From assembly GCA_965242535.1 (NCBI GenBank), contig OZ251458.1:620001-684000 (forward strand): 64,000 nucleotides of DNA, read 5' to 3'. A program made the position numbers and the translations under genes. Positions 43,003 through 52,183 of the stretch are shown here, piece by piece. This DNA comes from VXRD01 sp965242535. GTDB taxonomy: Bacteria > Latescibacterota > UBA2968. The notes under the pieces are model-generated. The model had not been told where the DNA came from. It did no database searches and saw only the letters and a list, made by a program, of their open reading frames with translations. Positions within the stretch are counted from its first letter, which is position 1; every line of letters starts with the position of its first letter.

Positions 43003-43168
43003 CATCGGATGTGGTGGTTGACCACCCGGTACGCTCAGTCTCAGTAGATGACCAAACGGAGTTTTATTTTTGCGAGGAGGGAGCAGTGGAGTTCGTATAT
43101 GTCGCATCCAATTCTAGGGCGGGAGTTGAACGCCGATAACGATGGCGCAATTTCGCAAAGGATTTTTT

Positions 43169-44101
43169 ATGAAATACCATCGAGAGCGCGAGGTCGCGGT
43201 TGAGGCCGTGCGAGAGGCGGCGCGGCTGTGTGCCGATGTGCAGAAATCGCTCATTGCATCTATTGAGAAAGCGGATCGAAGCCCGGTGACGGTGGCGGAT
43301 TTTGGATCGCAGGCACTCGTGTGTCGGCGCGTCAACGCGGCTTTTCCCGATGATCCGATCGTCGCAGAGGAAGATGCGTCTGCCCTGCGAAGCGCGGATC
43401 ATGCCGCGATGCGAAAGACCGTGTGCGACTTTGTTCGGGCGTACGCGCCCACGGATGAAGACGCGCTTTGCGACTGGATCGACGCGGGCAATGGCGAGGT
43501 TGCAAAGCGGTTTTGGACGCTCGATCCCATCGACGGCACAAAGGGCTTTTTGCGCGGGGAGCAATACGCGGTCGCGCTGGCTCTCGTAGATGGCGGCAAA
43601 GTCACAGTCGCCGCGCTCGCGTGCCCGGCATTAGACGGCGGCGCGTTATTCGTGGCGGTGCGTGGTCAAGGCGCGCAGGCGATGCCCCTTGCGGGCGGCG
43701 ATGCGGTTGACATTCACATGGGAAAACCCGCGTGGCGATTTGCCGAAAGCGTGGAGGCATCGCACGGGGATCACGCGGCACAACGGGCCGTGGCACGGGC
43801 TATCGGCATTGACGCGCCATCGGTCAGGATGGACAGCCAGGCCAAATACGGCGCGGTGGCGCGCGGCGACGCGGCGTTGTATGTGCGGTTGCCCTCGCCC
43901 AAATATCCGGATTACCGCGAGCGGATTTGGGATCACGCCGCCGGGTCGCTCATCGTCGAGGAAGCAGGCGGCCGCGTGAGCGATATGTTTGGCAATCCCC
44001 TCGACTTTGCATCTGCCGCGCTTATGGAAGACAATCGCGGGGTGGTGGTGAGTGGCCGCGAGATTCACTCCCGCGTGATCGACGCCCTTCGGGATGTGTG
44101 A
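43169..44101 (+). CDS. CysQ-like 3'(2'),5'-bisphosphate nucleotidase / inositol phosphatase family
   Basis: A 310-residue metal-dependent phosphatase. The metal site is LDPIDGTKGF (118-127) together with VAEEDAS (Glu67/68), and the second Asp is in RIWDHAAGSLIVEEAGG. The length and the DPIDGTKGFLRGEQYAVALAL sequence match the Hal2/CysQ branch, which removes the 3'-phosphate of PAP or PAPS in sulfate assimilation. ATG 43169 has AAAGGA upstream; the frame is open for nine more codons. The stop overlaps the next start by one base. Sulfur recycling would fit the trans-sulfuration enzyme elsewhere in the window. Confidence 0.82.
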   Translation: MKYHREREVAVEAVREAARLCADVQKSLIASIEKADRSPVTVADFGSQALVCRRVNAAFPDDPIVAEEDASALRSADHAAMRKTVCDFVRAYAPTDEDALCDWIDAGNGEVAKRFWTLDPIDGTKGFLRGEQYAVALALVDGGKVTVAALACPALDGGALFVAVRGQGAQAMPLAGGDAVDIHMGKPAWRFAESVEASHGDHAAQRAVARAIGIDAPSVRMDSQAKYGAVARGDAALYVRLPSPKYPDYRERIWDHAAGSLIVEEAGGRVSDMFGNPLDFASAALMEDNRGVVVSGREIHSRVIDALRDV

Positions 44102-44826
44102 TGGAACAACGCGATTACAACGAGGTCATCCAGCGCGTCGAAGCCCTATCTGGCATTGACGTGCGCGTATTGGGCGAAATCCAAGGACTGCCCGTGTTGT
44201 GCGCGTCTGTGGGCAGGCGAGACGCGCCTGTCGTGTACATCAATGGCGGCACGCACGGCGATGAACCCGCTGGCGTGGAAGCCGCGCTCGCGTTTTTGGA
44301 ACGCGGATGGCAACGCTGGGCAGATGGGCTGCGCTTTGACGTCATTCCTTGTTTGTGCCCGTGGAGCTATGTCCACAACGCGCGTCTGAACGCACAGCAG
44401 GTCGATGTGAATTGGGCGTTTTTGCGCGACGATGTGCCCGAAATCGACATTTTGAAGCGTTTTATCGCGGGCCGCGTTTTTGCCGCCGCGCTCGATTTAC
44501 ACGAGGATTGGGAGAGCGAGGGGTTTTATCTCTACGAGCAATTTCGAGACCGCGATCCCATTGGTCAGGCCATGGTGGCACAAGTGGCACGAGTCTGCCC
44601 GATCAATCGCCATGCCGAGATCGAAGGGGAGGTTGCGGTCGGCGGCGTGATCCATCCCAACATGAACGTGTCGCGGCGAAAACTCGGCGAAGGCATCCCC
44701 ATCGCCCTGTACCAGCGCGGCTATACCGGGCATCTCGTCACGACCGAAACCCCGACCGCGCAGCCCATGTATGTGCGCGTCGCAGCGCATCTCGCGGCGA
44801 TTGAGGTGATGATTGCAACCACCTAA
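44101..44826 (+). CDS. Succinylglutamate desuccinylase/aspartoacylase-type M14 protein
   Basis: A 241-residue zinc-dependent deacylase or peptidase of the M14 group. GGTHGDEPAG gives the first ligands (His52, Glu55), LDLHEDW the third (His134), and VTTETPT near the end holds the catalytic Glu. Members cleave N-acyl amino acids or short peptides. It starts in the stop of the CysQ-like gene (TGATG), so the two are coupled, though no common pathway is obvious. The protein is shorter than carboxypeptidases, as expected for the AstE/ASPA branch. Confidence 0.82.
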   Translation: MEQRDYNEVIQRVEALSGIDVRVLGEIQGLPVLCASVGRRDAPVVYINGGTHGDEPAGVEAALAFLERGWQRWADGLRFDVIPCLCPWSYVHNARLNAQQVDVNWAFLRDDVPEIDILKRFIAGRVFAAALDLHEDWESEGFYLYEQFRDRDPIGQAMVAQVARVCPINRHAEIEGEVAVGGVIHPNMNVSRRKLGEGIPIALYQRGYTGHLVTTETPTAQPMYVRVAAHLAAIEVMIATT

Positions 44827-44878
44827 GAACGCGAGCGCGAAAGTTATCCCAAAAATCCTTTAATCGCGAGAGGTCGCC

Positions 44879-46645
44879 ATGTCCCTATCCTATCCCCGCA
44901 TTCCCTACGGGTGGGCGGATTTTAGAGCCATCCGCTTGGAGAAGCGACTGTATGTCGATAAGACCTGCTTTCTCCATGCACTGGAAGAGGAGCGCTATGC
45001 CTTTCTGATTCGCCCGCGTCGTTTCGGCAAGTCCTGCTGGGTGTCCGTGTTGGAGAATTATTACGACCGCACGAGGGCCGATGAGTTTGAGGTGCTCTTC
45101 GGCGATCTGGACATCGGTCGGCAACCGACGGAGAACCGGCATCGCTACGTCATTTTGCGCTTTGACTTTTCGACGTTCAACGACGCGCTGGAGACCTTGG
45201 AGCGAGAGTTTGAAGCCTATTGTCACTTGGAGCTTCGCGGGGCATTGGGGCGCAACCGGGATTTGTTCCCCGAAGAAGTCACACGGGGCATCCTCTCGCA
45301 ACCCTCCATTCACACCAAGCTCGCCGCGCTGTTCGCGTATGCCCACGATCACGACATCCCGTTGTACGTGCTCATTGACGAGTACGACAATTTCGCCAAT
45401 ACCATATTGGCGTATCGCGGCGCCGAGGCGTATCAATCGTTCACGCACGGCGGGGGCTTTTACCGCAATTTCTTCGCCACGCTCAAGGCCGGGACCGGGC
45501 GTAGCGGGGGTGGGTTGGAGCGCTTGTTCATCACGGGCGTATCGCCGATCACGATGGACGATGTCACCAGCGGGTTCAACATCGGGAAAAACATCAGCCT
45601 ACAGCCAGCGTTCAACGAGATGCTCGGTTTTACCGAGCCGGAGGTGCAAAATCTGTTGGAGATGTACCAGGCACATGGCGCGTTCGATCTGGATATAGAA
45701 TCCGCGATGGGCGTCATGCGGGAGTGGTACAACGGGTATCGGTTCGCCAAAGGGGCCGAGGGCGATCTCTACAATACCGACATGGTGCTCTATTTTTTGG
45801 ATCACGCCCTGCCGAATAAGCCCATGCCAGACGAGTTGATCGATACCAACGTCCGCATCGACTACGGCAAGTTGCGCCATCTGTTGACGGTCAACCGGCA
45901 ACTCAACGGCAATTTCGACCTGTTGCGAAACATCATCGGCGAGGGCGTCGCAGACAGCAATATCGCAACCAGTTTTCCCTTGGAGCAACTCGATCAGCCC
46001 GAGAACTTCCTCTCCCTGTTGTACTACTTCGGCTTGCTCAGCATTCGGGAGGTGGCGGAAGGAACGCCCCGGCTCGGCATTCCCAACCAGACGGTTCGGC
46101 GGCTGATGTATAGCTACCTGCGCCACGCGTACTACGATGTGGGCGTGTTTTCCGTCAGCGCGTACGCGTTTTCCCGCCTGATCCACGAGATGGCTTTCCG
46201 AGGGGCTTGGCGACCGGCCTTGGATTTCCTGCGCGACGCCTTGGCCGAGCAAACCGGCATCCGCGACTACATGGATGGCGAGAAGGTGGTTCACGGGTTT
46301 GTCGCGGCCCACTTCAGTTTGTACCAGTATTTTCTCCTGCACTCGGAGCACGAACTCAACCAGGGGTACGCGGATCTCTACTTGGAGCCGTTCGTCGCGC
46401 ATTACCCCGGCATGCGCTGGGGCTATGTTCTGGAACTGAAGTATCTGAAGCGGAGCGCGTCCCTGGGCGACTCCGCCGTTGCGGCCAAGCTGCGGGAGGC
46501 CGTGCATCAGTTGCGGGGGTACTTGGGGGATCCGTCTTTGCAACGCCGCTACCCGTCGGTGCAACACGTCGGCTTGGCGATCGTGTTTCACGGCTGGGAA
46601 ATGGTGGCGTACGAAGCGGTGGACAGCAACGTGGAGCAACGATGA
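44879..46645 (+). CDS. AAA-ATPase fused to PD-(D/E)XK nuclease-like domain
   Basis: A 588-residue protein of the family found in many copies in Bacteroidota and related genomes. The N-terminal P-loop domain has LIRPRRFGKS (Walker A, 45-52) after the typical YVDKTCFLHAL start, and PLYVLIDEYDN (Walker B, 162-171). The C-terminal ~100 residues carry a nuclease-fold block: YADLYLEPFVAHYPG, then GYVLELKYLKRS with the E-x-K pair. The role is unknown; proposals include mobile-element control and defence. It overlaps the exonuclease III gene by four bases (ATGA), an unusual and possibly functional link between two DNA-cutting proteins. Confidence 0.85.
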   Translation: MSLSYPRIPYGWADFRAIRLEKRLYVDKTCFLHALEEERYAFLIRPRRFGKSCWVSVLENYYDRTRADEFEVLFGDLDIGRQPTENRHRYVILRFDFSTFNDALETLEREFEAYCHLELRGALGRNRDLFPEEVTRGILSQPSIHTKLAALFAYAHDHDIPLYVLIDEYDNFANTILAYRGAEAYQSFTHGGGFYRNFFATLKAGTGRSGGGLERLFITGVSPITMDDVTSGFNIGKNISLQPAFNEMLGFTEPEVQNLLEMYQAHGAFDLDIESAMGVMREWYNGYRFAKGAEGDLYNTDMVLYFLDHALPNKPMPDELIDTNVRIDYGKLRHLLTVNRQLNGNFDLLRNIIGEGVADSNIATSFPLEQLDQPENFLSLLYYFGLLSIREVAEGTPRLGIPNQTVRRLMYSYLRHAYYDVGVFSVSAYAFSRLIHEMAFRGAWRPALDFLRDALAEQTGIRDYMDGEKVVHGFVAAHFSLYQYFLLHSEHELNQGYADLYLEPFVAHYPGMRWGYVLELKYLKRSASLGDSAVAAKLREAVHQLRGYLGDPSLQRRYPSVQHVGLAIVFHGWEMVAYEAVDSNVEQR

Positions 46646-47409
46646 GAATTGTCACATGGAATGTCAATGGCCTGCGGGCCGCGCTCCGCAAGGGCTTTCT
46701 CGATCACATCGCAATTTTGAACCCCGATGTGATACTCTTGCAGGAAATTCGCGTTTTGCCCGAGCAACTGCCCGAGTGCCATCGCAACCCCGAAGGGTGG
46801 CATGCGATCTGGCATCCGGCCGAGCGCAAGGGCTATGCGGGCACGGCGGTGTGGTCGCGTATGCCCATCGCAGAAGAAGAACGCGGCGCGGGCGGCCCGG
46901 ATCCCGAAGGCCGCGTCCTCCGCGTCAGCGCGCAGGGCATGCAGTTCATCAGCGCGTACCTGCCCTCGGGATCGTCGGGCGATCACCGCCAAGCGGTCAA
47001 GGAACGCTGGATGGATCGCTTCCGCGCATGGGCCGATGGCTTGGTCGCAACCCGCGTTCCCACAATGATGGGCGGCGATTTCAACATCGCGCACACCGAA
47101 CGCGACATTTTTTACGCCAAGAGCAACGAAAAAAACTCGGGCTTTTTGCCCCATGAACGCGCGTGGATGGGCGACCTCATCGCCTCGGGCTGGCGCGATT
47201 TTGCCCGCGAACAATACGGCGATGTGCAAGGGCCTTATTCATGGTGGTCCAACCGGGGACAAGCCCGCGCATTGGACCGCGGCTGGCGCATCGACTACCT
47301 GCTGGGCAATGCCGCCGCCGCAAAGCGCGTGCAATCCGCCCACATCGACCGCAAAGGCGGCATGACCATCTCCGACCACGCGCCGGTGGTCGTCGATCTG
47401 AATCCGTAG
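46642..47409 (+). CDS. xth: Exodeoxyribonuclease III
   Basis: A 255-residue EEP-fold enzyme. RIVTWNVNGLRAALRKG opens the protein, Glu35 (LLQEIR) binds the metal, MGGDFNIAH gives the Asp-Asn pair, and ISDHAPVVVDL holds the catalytic His near the end. WRIDYLL is also typical. It cuts DNA at abasic sites and degrades from 3' ends, in base-excision repair. Translation probably depends on the upstream AAA-ATPase gene because the start lies inside its stop codon and no independent ribosome-binding site is clear. Confidence 0.92.
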   Translation: MRIVTWNVNGLRAALRKGFLDHIAILNPDVILLQEIRVLPEQLPECHRNPEGWHAIWHPAERKGYAGTAVWSRMPIAEEERGAGGPDPEGRVLRVSAQGMQFISAYLPSGSSGDHRQAVKERWMDRFRAWADGLVATRVPTMMGGDFNIAHTERDIFYAKSNEKNSGFLPHERAWMGDLIASGWRDFAREQYGDVQGPYSWWSNRGQARALDRGWRIDYLLGNAAAAKRVQSAHIDRKGGMTISDHAPVVVDLNP

Positions 47410-47469
47410 ATGGGCGGAGAAGCACTGTTCTCATCCTACAAATTCTGATTCAACTTGAGGAGGTTCACG

Positions 47470-48900
47470 ATGATCGATTTTGAAACCCATCCGTTTGCCG
47501 CATTGTTCGGCGTGGATGAAACCGTGGCCGCGCGGGCATTGTCCGAAGCGATGTCCAAGGGGGCGGATTTTGCCGATCTCTATTTTCAGCATGTGCGTTC
47601 CACCTCACTCGGTCTGGAAGACGGAATCATTTCCCGAGCCAGCACGGGCGTCGATCGGGGCGTGGGCATTCGCGCGGTGATCGGGGATCAGGTCGGCTAT
47701 GCGTTTTCCGAAAGTTTGGACCCGAGCGCGATTTACGCGGCTGCGCGAACAGCGGCGGCCATTGCCGAAGGCGCGAAAAACGCGCCGCCGCAAGCGATGC
47801 GGTACCGAGAACCGGACGACCGCTACGCCATCGACCGGGATTGGGACGCGGTCGATATCGCGGAGCGATTGCCCTTGGTGCAACGGGCGGAAACCGCGAT
47901 TCGCGCCATGGATCCCGCGATAGAAAAAGTGTCTGTGGGATGGATGGACAGGGACGAGCATGTGCTCATCGTCACCAGCGATGGGATTTTCAGCGCGGAC
48001 AGGCGCCCCATGGCCACGCTCTATTGCTCGGTCACGGCGAACAAAAATGGCGTGCGCCAAAGCAATGGCGCGTCCGTTTCTCGGCGCGAGGGCATCGGCT
48101 ATTTCACGGATGAGCACATCGAGGACGTCTGCCAAAAAGCCGTGGATCACACGATGATCCTGTTCGACGCGCGCCGCCCGCCCGCAGGCGAGATGCCCGT
48201 GGTCCTGGCAGCAGGGGCGTCTGGCATCTTGCTCCACGAAGCCATTGGGCACGGCTTGGAGGCGGATTTCAACCGCAAGGGCACGTCCATCTACGCCGCG
48301 ATGATGGACGAGAAAGTGGCCCCTGACTTCGTGACCATCGTCGATGACGGCTTGCAGCAAAACGACCGGGGCGCGCTCAATATCGACGACGAAGGCCAGC
48401 CGACTGCGTGTACGACCCTCATCGAAAACGGCGTCCTGAAAAGCTACTTGCACGACCGCATCTCGGCCGCGCACTACGGGGTTGCGCCCACGGGATCGGG
48501 CCGCCGCGAGGGATTTCGCCACGTGCCGATGCCGCGCATGTGCTCGACGTACATGCTCGACGGGCCGCACACCCGCGACGAGATCATCGCCGCGGTCGAT
48601 TACGGCATTATCGCCGATACGTTCACCAATGGGCAGGTGCAGATCGGCGCGGGCGACTTTACGTTTTACATCAAAAATGGCTGGCTGATCGAAGACGGCA
48701 AAATCACCGCGCCCATCAAGGATGTGAATATCATCGGCAATGGCCCGGAAGCCCTGAAAAACGCGGTCATGGCCGCCGATGACGCCAAACTGGATACCGG
48801 CAGTTGGACGTGCGGCAAAAACGGGCAGGGCGTGCCGGTTTCGATGGGCGTGCCGACGATGTTGGTGGAAAAGAGTATGACGGTGGGGGGAGTGAATTAG
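47470..48900 (+). CDS. tldD: Metalloprotease TldD
   Basis: A 476-residue protein with the TldD metal-binding motif HExxxH in GILLHEAIGHGLEADFNRKG (His256, Glu257, His261). The N-terminal region (GLEDGIISRASTGVDRGVGI) and the C-terminal TCGKNGQGVPVSMGVPTML are typical. TldD and TldE form a heterodimer that degrades unfolded peptides and matures ribosomally made modified peptides. TTGAGGAGG at 47455 fixes ATG 47470. Its partner PmbA/TldE starts 616 bp downstream, separated only by repeat elements, so the pair was probably contiguous before their insertion. Confidence 0.93.
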   Translation: MIDFETHPFAALFGVDETVAARALSEAMSKGADFADLYFQHVRSTSLGLEDGIISRASTGVDRGVGIRAVIGDQVGYAFSESLDPSAIYAAARTAAAIAEGAKNAPPQAMRYREPDDRYAIDRDWDAVDIAERLPLVQRAETAIRAMDPAIEKVSVGWMDRDEHVLIVTSDGIFSADRRPMATLYCSVTANKNGVRQSNGASVSRREGIGYFTDEHIEDVCQKAVDHTMILFDARRPPAGEMPVVLAAGASGILLHEAIGHGLEADFNRKGTSIYAAMMDEKVAPDFVTIVDDGLQQNDRGALNIDDEGQPTACTTLIENGVLKSYLHDRISAAHYGVAPTGSGRREGFRHVPMPRMCSTYMLDGPHTRDEIIAAVDYGIIADTFTNGQVQIGAGDFTFYIKNGWLIEDGKITAPIKDVNIIGNGPEALKNAVMAADDAKLDTGSWTCGKNGQGVPVSMGVPTMLVEKSMTVGGVN

Positions 48901-49515
48901 GTGGGGAGAGGGGAGAGGGAAGACGGGAGAAGCAATCGCAATCGTAGGGACAGGCCCCCGTGCCTGTCCGAAGATACAAGATGGGGTTAGCCACAAAAGG
49001 CACAAAAGGCACAAAAAGGCGATGCCCCCGTGCTCGACCAAAGATACAAGATACAAGAGGGGAGACGGGAGACAGGAGACGGCATTTGTACCAACTCATT
49101 CACTATCGGGATCGCTTTGCAGTTCCACCGTCCGTCAGAGAAGCCATCGCCCAACATGCCATCGCAAAAGTCCATCAACGAAAGCCATCGGGCACAGCGC
49201 GTAAGTCCATCTCGCAACCAACATCCCTCTTGCAACCCCCTTGGCAGGCTGGCGCATGTTGTGCGATTACAAAAGCGCTTTGCGCTGTGCCTAGCCCCTC
49301 GGCGCATGAGAGCGGCATTTTTTGCCTACTTTTTTTTGCTGTTGAAAAAAAGTAGGTCGCCGAAGGCATCGAAGCTAACAAACGATGCTGTGGGACCAAA
49401 CATTTTAGACACGAGCGGGGTACAGCCCGTTCAAAGGCGAGTGGTCAGCGGTGGAACGGATGGCTTATTTTTTTCTCAACTCAAAGTGGCTTACGTTTGA
49501 ATTTTAGGGGACGAT
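48901..49515. repeat. Repeat block between tldD and pmbA, with ~330-bp element copy D
   Basis: In order: GGGAGAG-type tract and palindromic GGACAGGC element (48943-48970) followed by GAAGATACAAGA; AAAAGGCAC units (48990-49015); a heptamer tract (49059-49082); copy D of the ~330-bp element in reverse orientation (about 49085-49415); and a short GTACAGCCCGTTCAAAGG piece (49418-49437). No gene is supported here. Confidence 0.85.
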
Positions 49516-50832
49516 ATGGAACGGGAACTTCTCAGACGCGCCGAGCAGGCGGTCGATCAAGCGCGAAGCGCAGGGGCACGCGATGCGGTGGCTCGGGTGC
49601 GCGATGAAAACAGCACGGAATACTCGTATCGAGACGGGAACATCGAGCAAGTGCAACAGAGCGCGAGTCGCGGCATGGGCATTCAGTTGTATGTCGATGG
49701 GCGTTATTCCACGCATCAGACCACGGATTTGCGCCCAGAATCCGTTGCCAGATTTATCGCCGATGCGGTGGCCCTCACGCGGCACTTGGCCGAGGATCCC
49801 TATCGCGTGATTCCCGATCCCGCGCTCTACGAAAATCGCCCGGATATCGACCTGCAATCGGACGATCCCACCATCCGCGATCTGCCCCGCGAAGCGTGCG
49901 TGGACTGGCTCAAGGCGATGGACGCCATCGCGCACGCAGACGAGCGCGTGGTCAGCGCGACCGCCGCTGTGTACTCGGGCTGGCACACGTCAGCGCAGGC
50001 GAGTTCAAATGGATTTTCGGGCGCGCAACGCGGCACGTCGATCGGCTATGGCGCGAGTGTGACGCTCAAAGAGGGCGCGCACGGCCGGCCGGAAGATCAC
50101 CGCTATGTGCGGGCGCGTCATTTGTCGGATTTGCCCGATCCCCAAACCGTTGCGGCAGAGGGCTTGGCCCGCGCCCTGTCCCGGTTGGGCAGTGAAAAAG
50201 TGCCGAGTGTGCGGGCCACAATGGTGGTCGATCCCGAAGCCGGCGGTCGGTTGATCGGCGCGATTTGGGGGGCGTTGCAAGCGCGCAACATCCAGCAGAA
50301 CCGCTCGTTTTTAGCGAACGAAAAAGGCGCGCAAATCGCCGGTTCGCTCCTCAGCGTGACGGACGACCCCCTGCTGGTGCGCGGGCTTGCGTCTCGGCAT
50401 TACGACGGCGAAGGCATTTCGGCAAAGCGCGTGCCCATCATCGATCGAGGCGTTTTGCAGACGTGTTACATCGACGCGTATTACGGGCGCAAACTCGGCT
50501 GGCAACCCACGACGGGCACATCGTCCAACCTGGTTTTCGCGCCTGGGGACAAAGATCTCGCGGGTCTGATCGCAGATGTTGCGGATGGCTTTCACGTCAC
50601 GTCTTGGCTCGGCGGCAATGCCGACGCTACGACCGGGGATTTTTCCTACGGGTTTCGCGGGTTCCGCATTGCCAACGGCGGGAAAACGGGGCCCGTGTCC
50701 GAAATGAACATCGCCGGCAATTTCCCCGACCTGCTGCAAAATCTCGTTGCCGTGGGCAATGATCCCAACCTCTACTCCAGCATGCGGACGCCCACGTTGG
50801 TATTTGAGAATGTGGCGTTTAGCGGGAAGTGA
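49516..50832 (+). CDS. pmbA: TldE/PmbA family protein
   Basis: A 438-residue partner of TldD that lacks the HExxxH motif. The order of blocks follows the family: ENSTEYSYRDGNIEQVQQSA in the N-terminal part, ATMVVDPEAGGRLIGAIWGA in the middle and GTSSNLVFAPGD near the C-terminus. TldE supports the protease activity of TldD. The start ATG 49516 is preceded by a weak AGGGGA. Its stop overlaps the GTG of the RsmB gene by four bases, so the two are coupled. Confidence 0.92.
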   Translation: MERELLRRAEQAVDQARSAGARDAVARVRDENSTEYSYRDGNIEQVQQSASRGMGIQLYVDGRYSTHQTTDLRPESVARFIADAVALTRHLAEDPYRVIPDPALYENRPDIDLQSDDPTIRDLPREACVDWLKAMDAIAHADERVVSATAAVYSGWHTSAQASSNGFSGAQRGTSIGYGASVTLKEGAHGRPEDHRYVRARHLSDLPDPQTVAAEGLARALSRLGSEKVPSVRATMVVDPEAGGRLIGAIWGALQARNIQQNRSFLANEKGAQIAGSLLSVTDDPLLVRGLASRHYDGEGISAKRVPIIDRGVLQTCYIDAYYGRKLGWQPTTGTSSNLVFAPGDKDLAGLIADVADGFHVTSWLGGNADATTGDFSYGFRGFRIANGGKTGPVSEMNIAGNFPDLLQNLVAVGNDPNLYSSMRTPTLVFENVAFSGK

Positions 50833-52127
50833 ATTTGGCTACCGCGTCCAAAAATCCGCGCCATATCGCGCTCGATATTCTCTGCCGCGTCGAGCGGGGC
50901 GCGTACGCGAATCGCCTGACTGACGTGCAGCGCGGGCGCCTCCCCGCACGCGACGGCAATTTGCTGCACCACCTCGTGATGGGCACGTTGACCTATCGGG
51001 CGCGCCTCGATCACGTCCTCGCGGCCTATCTCGCCAAACCCCTGTCCAAACAGCATCCCAAATTACGCAATCTCCTGCGCCTCGGCGCGTACCAACTCCA
51101 GCATCTCGACCGCGTGCCGGCGTATGCGGTCGTCTCGGAATCCGTCTCTCTCGCCCATCACGTCCTCGGCGCGCACATCGCCAAGTTGGTCAATGCGGTC
51201 TTGCGCGGGGTGGCTGAAAACCGCAAACCCATCGTTTTTCCCGATCCCGCACTTGCCCCCATCGAACACCTCGCCATCACCACCTCCCATCCGCAGTGGC
51301 TCGTCGCGCGTTGGGTCAAACGCTACGGTATCGATGAAACGCGCGCCTCGTGCGAAAGCGATAACGCCCAACCCGCCCTCACCATCCGCCCCAATGCCTT
51401 GCGCGTATCGCCCGATGCGTTGCGCGAACACCTCGTCGCCGAGGGGATCGACGCGCAATTTGCAGGGCCTCACCTCCTCGCCGTATCCCATGCGGGGCAT
51501 CTCTTTCAAACCCGCGCGTATTGCGATGGCCTGTTCAGCGTGCAAGGCGCGGGCGCGGCACGGGTCGTCCCCCTGCTCGATCCCCAACCCGGCGAGGCCA
51601 TCCTCGACTTGTGCAGCGCGCCGGGCGGCAAAGCCACATCCATGGCCGAACGCATGGCAAATCGCGGTTTTATCCTCGCGGTCGACCGCTATCCGCCCCG
51701 GCTCAAAACCCTCGAACAAAACGTGCGTCGGCTCGGCATCACCTGCGTTCATCCCCTCGCAGCCGATGCGCGGTGCTTGGCGCTCAACCGCTTATTTGAC
51801 CGCGTGCTCATAGACGCGCCCTGTTCCGGCTTGGGCATCCTCAGCCACCATCCGGACTTGCGCTGGCGCCGTCGAGAATCGGATATCCGCGTCCTCGCCC
51901 GCCTGCAACGCGCCCTCCTCAATCGCGCGGCCCGGTTCGTATCCCCGGGCGGCGTCCTCGCGTACAGCACCTGCACCCTCGAACCGAAAGAAAACGAACA
52001 CCTCGTCGAAGCCTTTTTGCGCGACCACCCCCACTTTCACCTCGCCCGCCCCTACCTCCAACTGCTCCCCCACCAAACCGGCGGCGATGGCGTTTTTGCC
52101 GCGTACATGCAGAGGAAAAAAAACTAA
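50829..52127 (+). CDS. rsmB: 16S rRNA m5C967 methyltransferase RsmB
   Basis: A 432-residue enzyme. An N-terminal NusB-like RNA-binding domain (ALDILCRVERGAYANRL, ~10-140) is joined to a SAM-dependent methyltransferase. The SAM site is LDLCSAPGGKATSMA, and the two cysteines of this class are Cys332 (IDAPCSGLG) and Cys382 (YSTCTLEPKENE). It methylates C967 of 16S rRNA. GTG 50829 starts in the pmbA stop. A strong terminator follows the stop codon at once, so it is the last gene of the transcript. Confidence 0.93.
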   Translation: MNLATASKNPRHIALDILCRVERGAYANRLTDVQRGRLPARDGNLLHHLVMGTLTYRARLDHVLAAYLAKPLSKQHPKLRNLLRLGAYQLQHLDRVPAYAVVSESVSLAHHVLGAHIAKLVNAVLRGVAENRKPIVFPDPALAPIEHLAITTSHPQWLVARWVKRYGIDETRASCESDNAQPALTIRPNALRVSPDALREHLVAEGIDAQFAGPHLLAVSHAGHLFQTRAYCDGLFSVQGAGAARVVPLLDPQPGEAILDLCSAPGGKATSMAERMANRGFILAVDRYPPRLKTLEQNVRRLGITCVHPLAADARCLALNRLFDRVLIDAPCSGLGILSHHPDLRWRRRESDIRVLARLQRALLNRAARFVSPGGVLAYSTCTLEPKENEHLVEAFLRDHPHFHLARPYLQLLPHQTGGDGVFAAYMQRKKN

Positions 52128-52163
52128 AAGGACTGTCCATCTCGTCGATGGGCAGTCCTTTCG
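52127..52163. terminator. Strong terminator after rsmB, usable on both strands
   Basis: GGACTGTCCATC and GATGGGCAGTCC pair over 12 positions (one G-T) around a 5-base loop, flanked by AAAA on the left and TTT on the right. It may also stop minus-strand transcription coming from the CRISPR side. Confidence 0.88.
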
Positions 52164-52183
52164 CATTTGCAATGGTAAATCCG

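Noticed and set aside
43010..43030. GGTGGT/ACCACC inverted repeat after the unknown exported gene
   Set aside because: The stem is only six pairs with no T-run; too weak to call a terminator.
47605..49056. 483-aa open frame on the minus strand over tldD
   Set aside because: The opposite strand encodes TldD with an intact HExxxH motif, and the frame begins inside repeat DNA.
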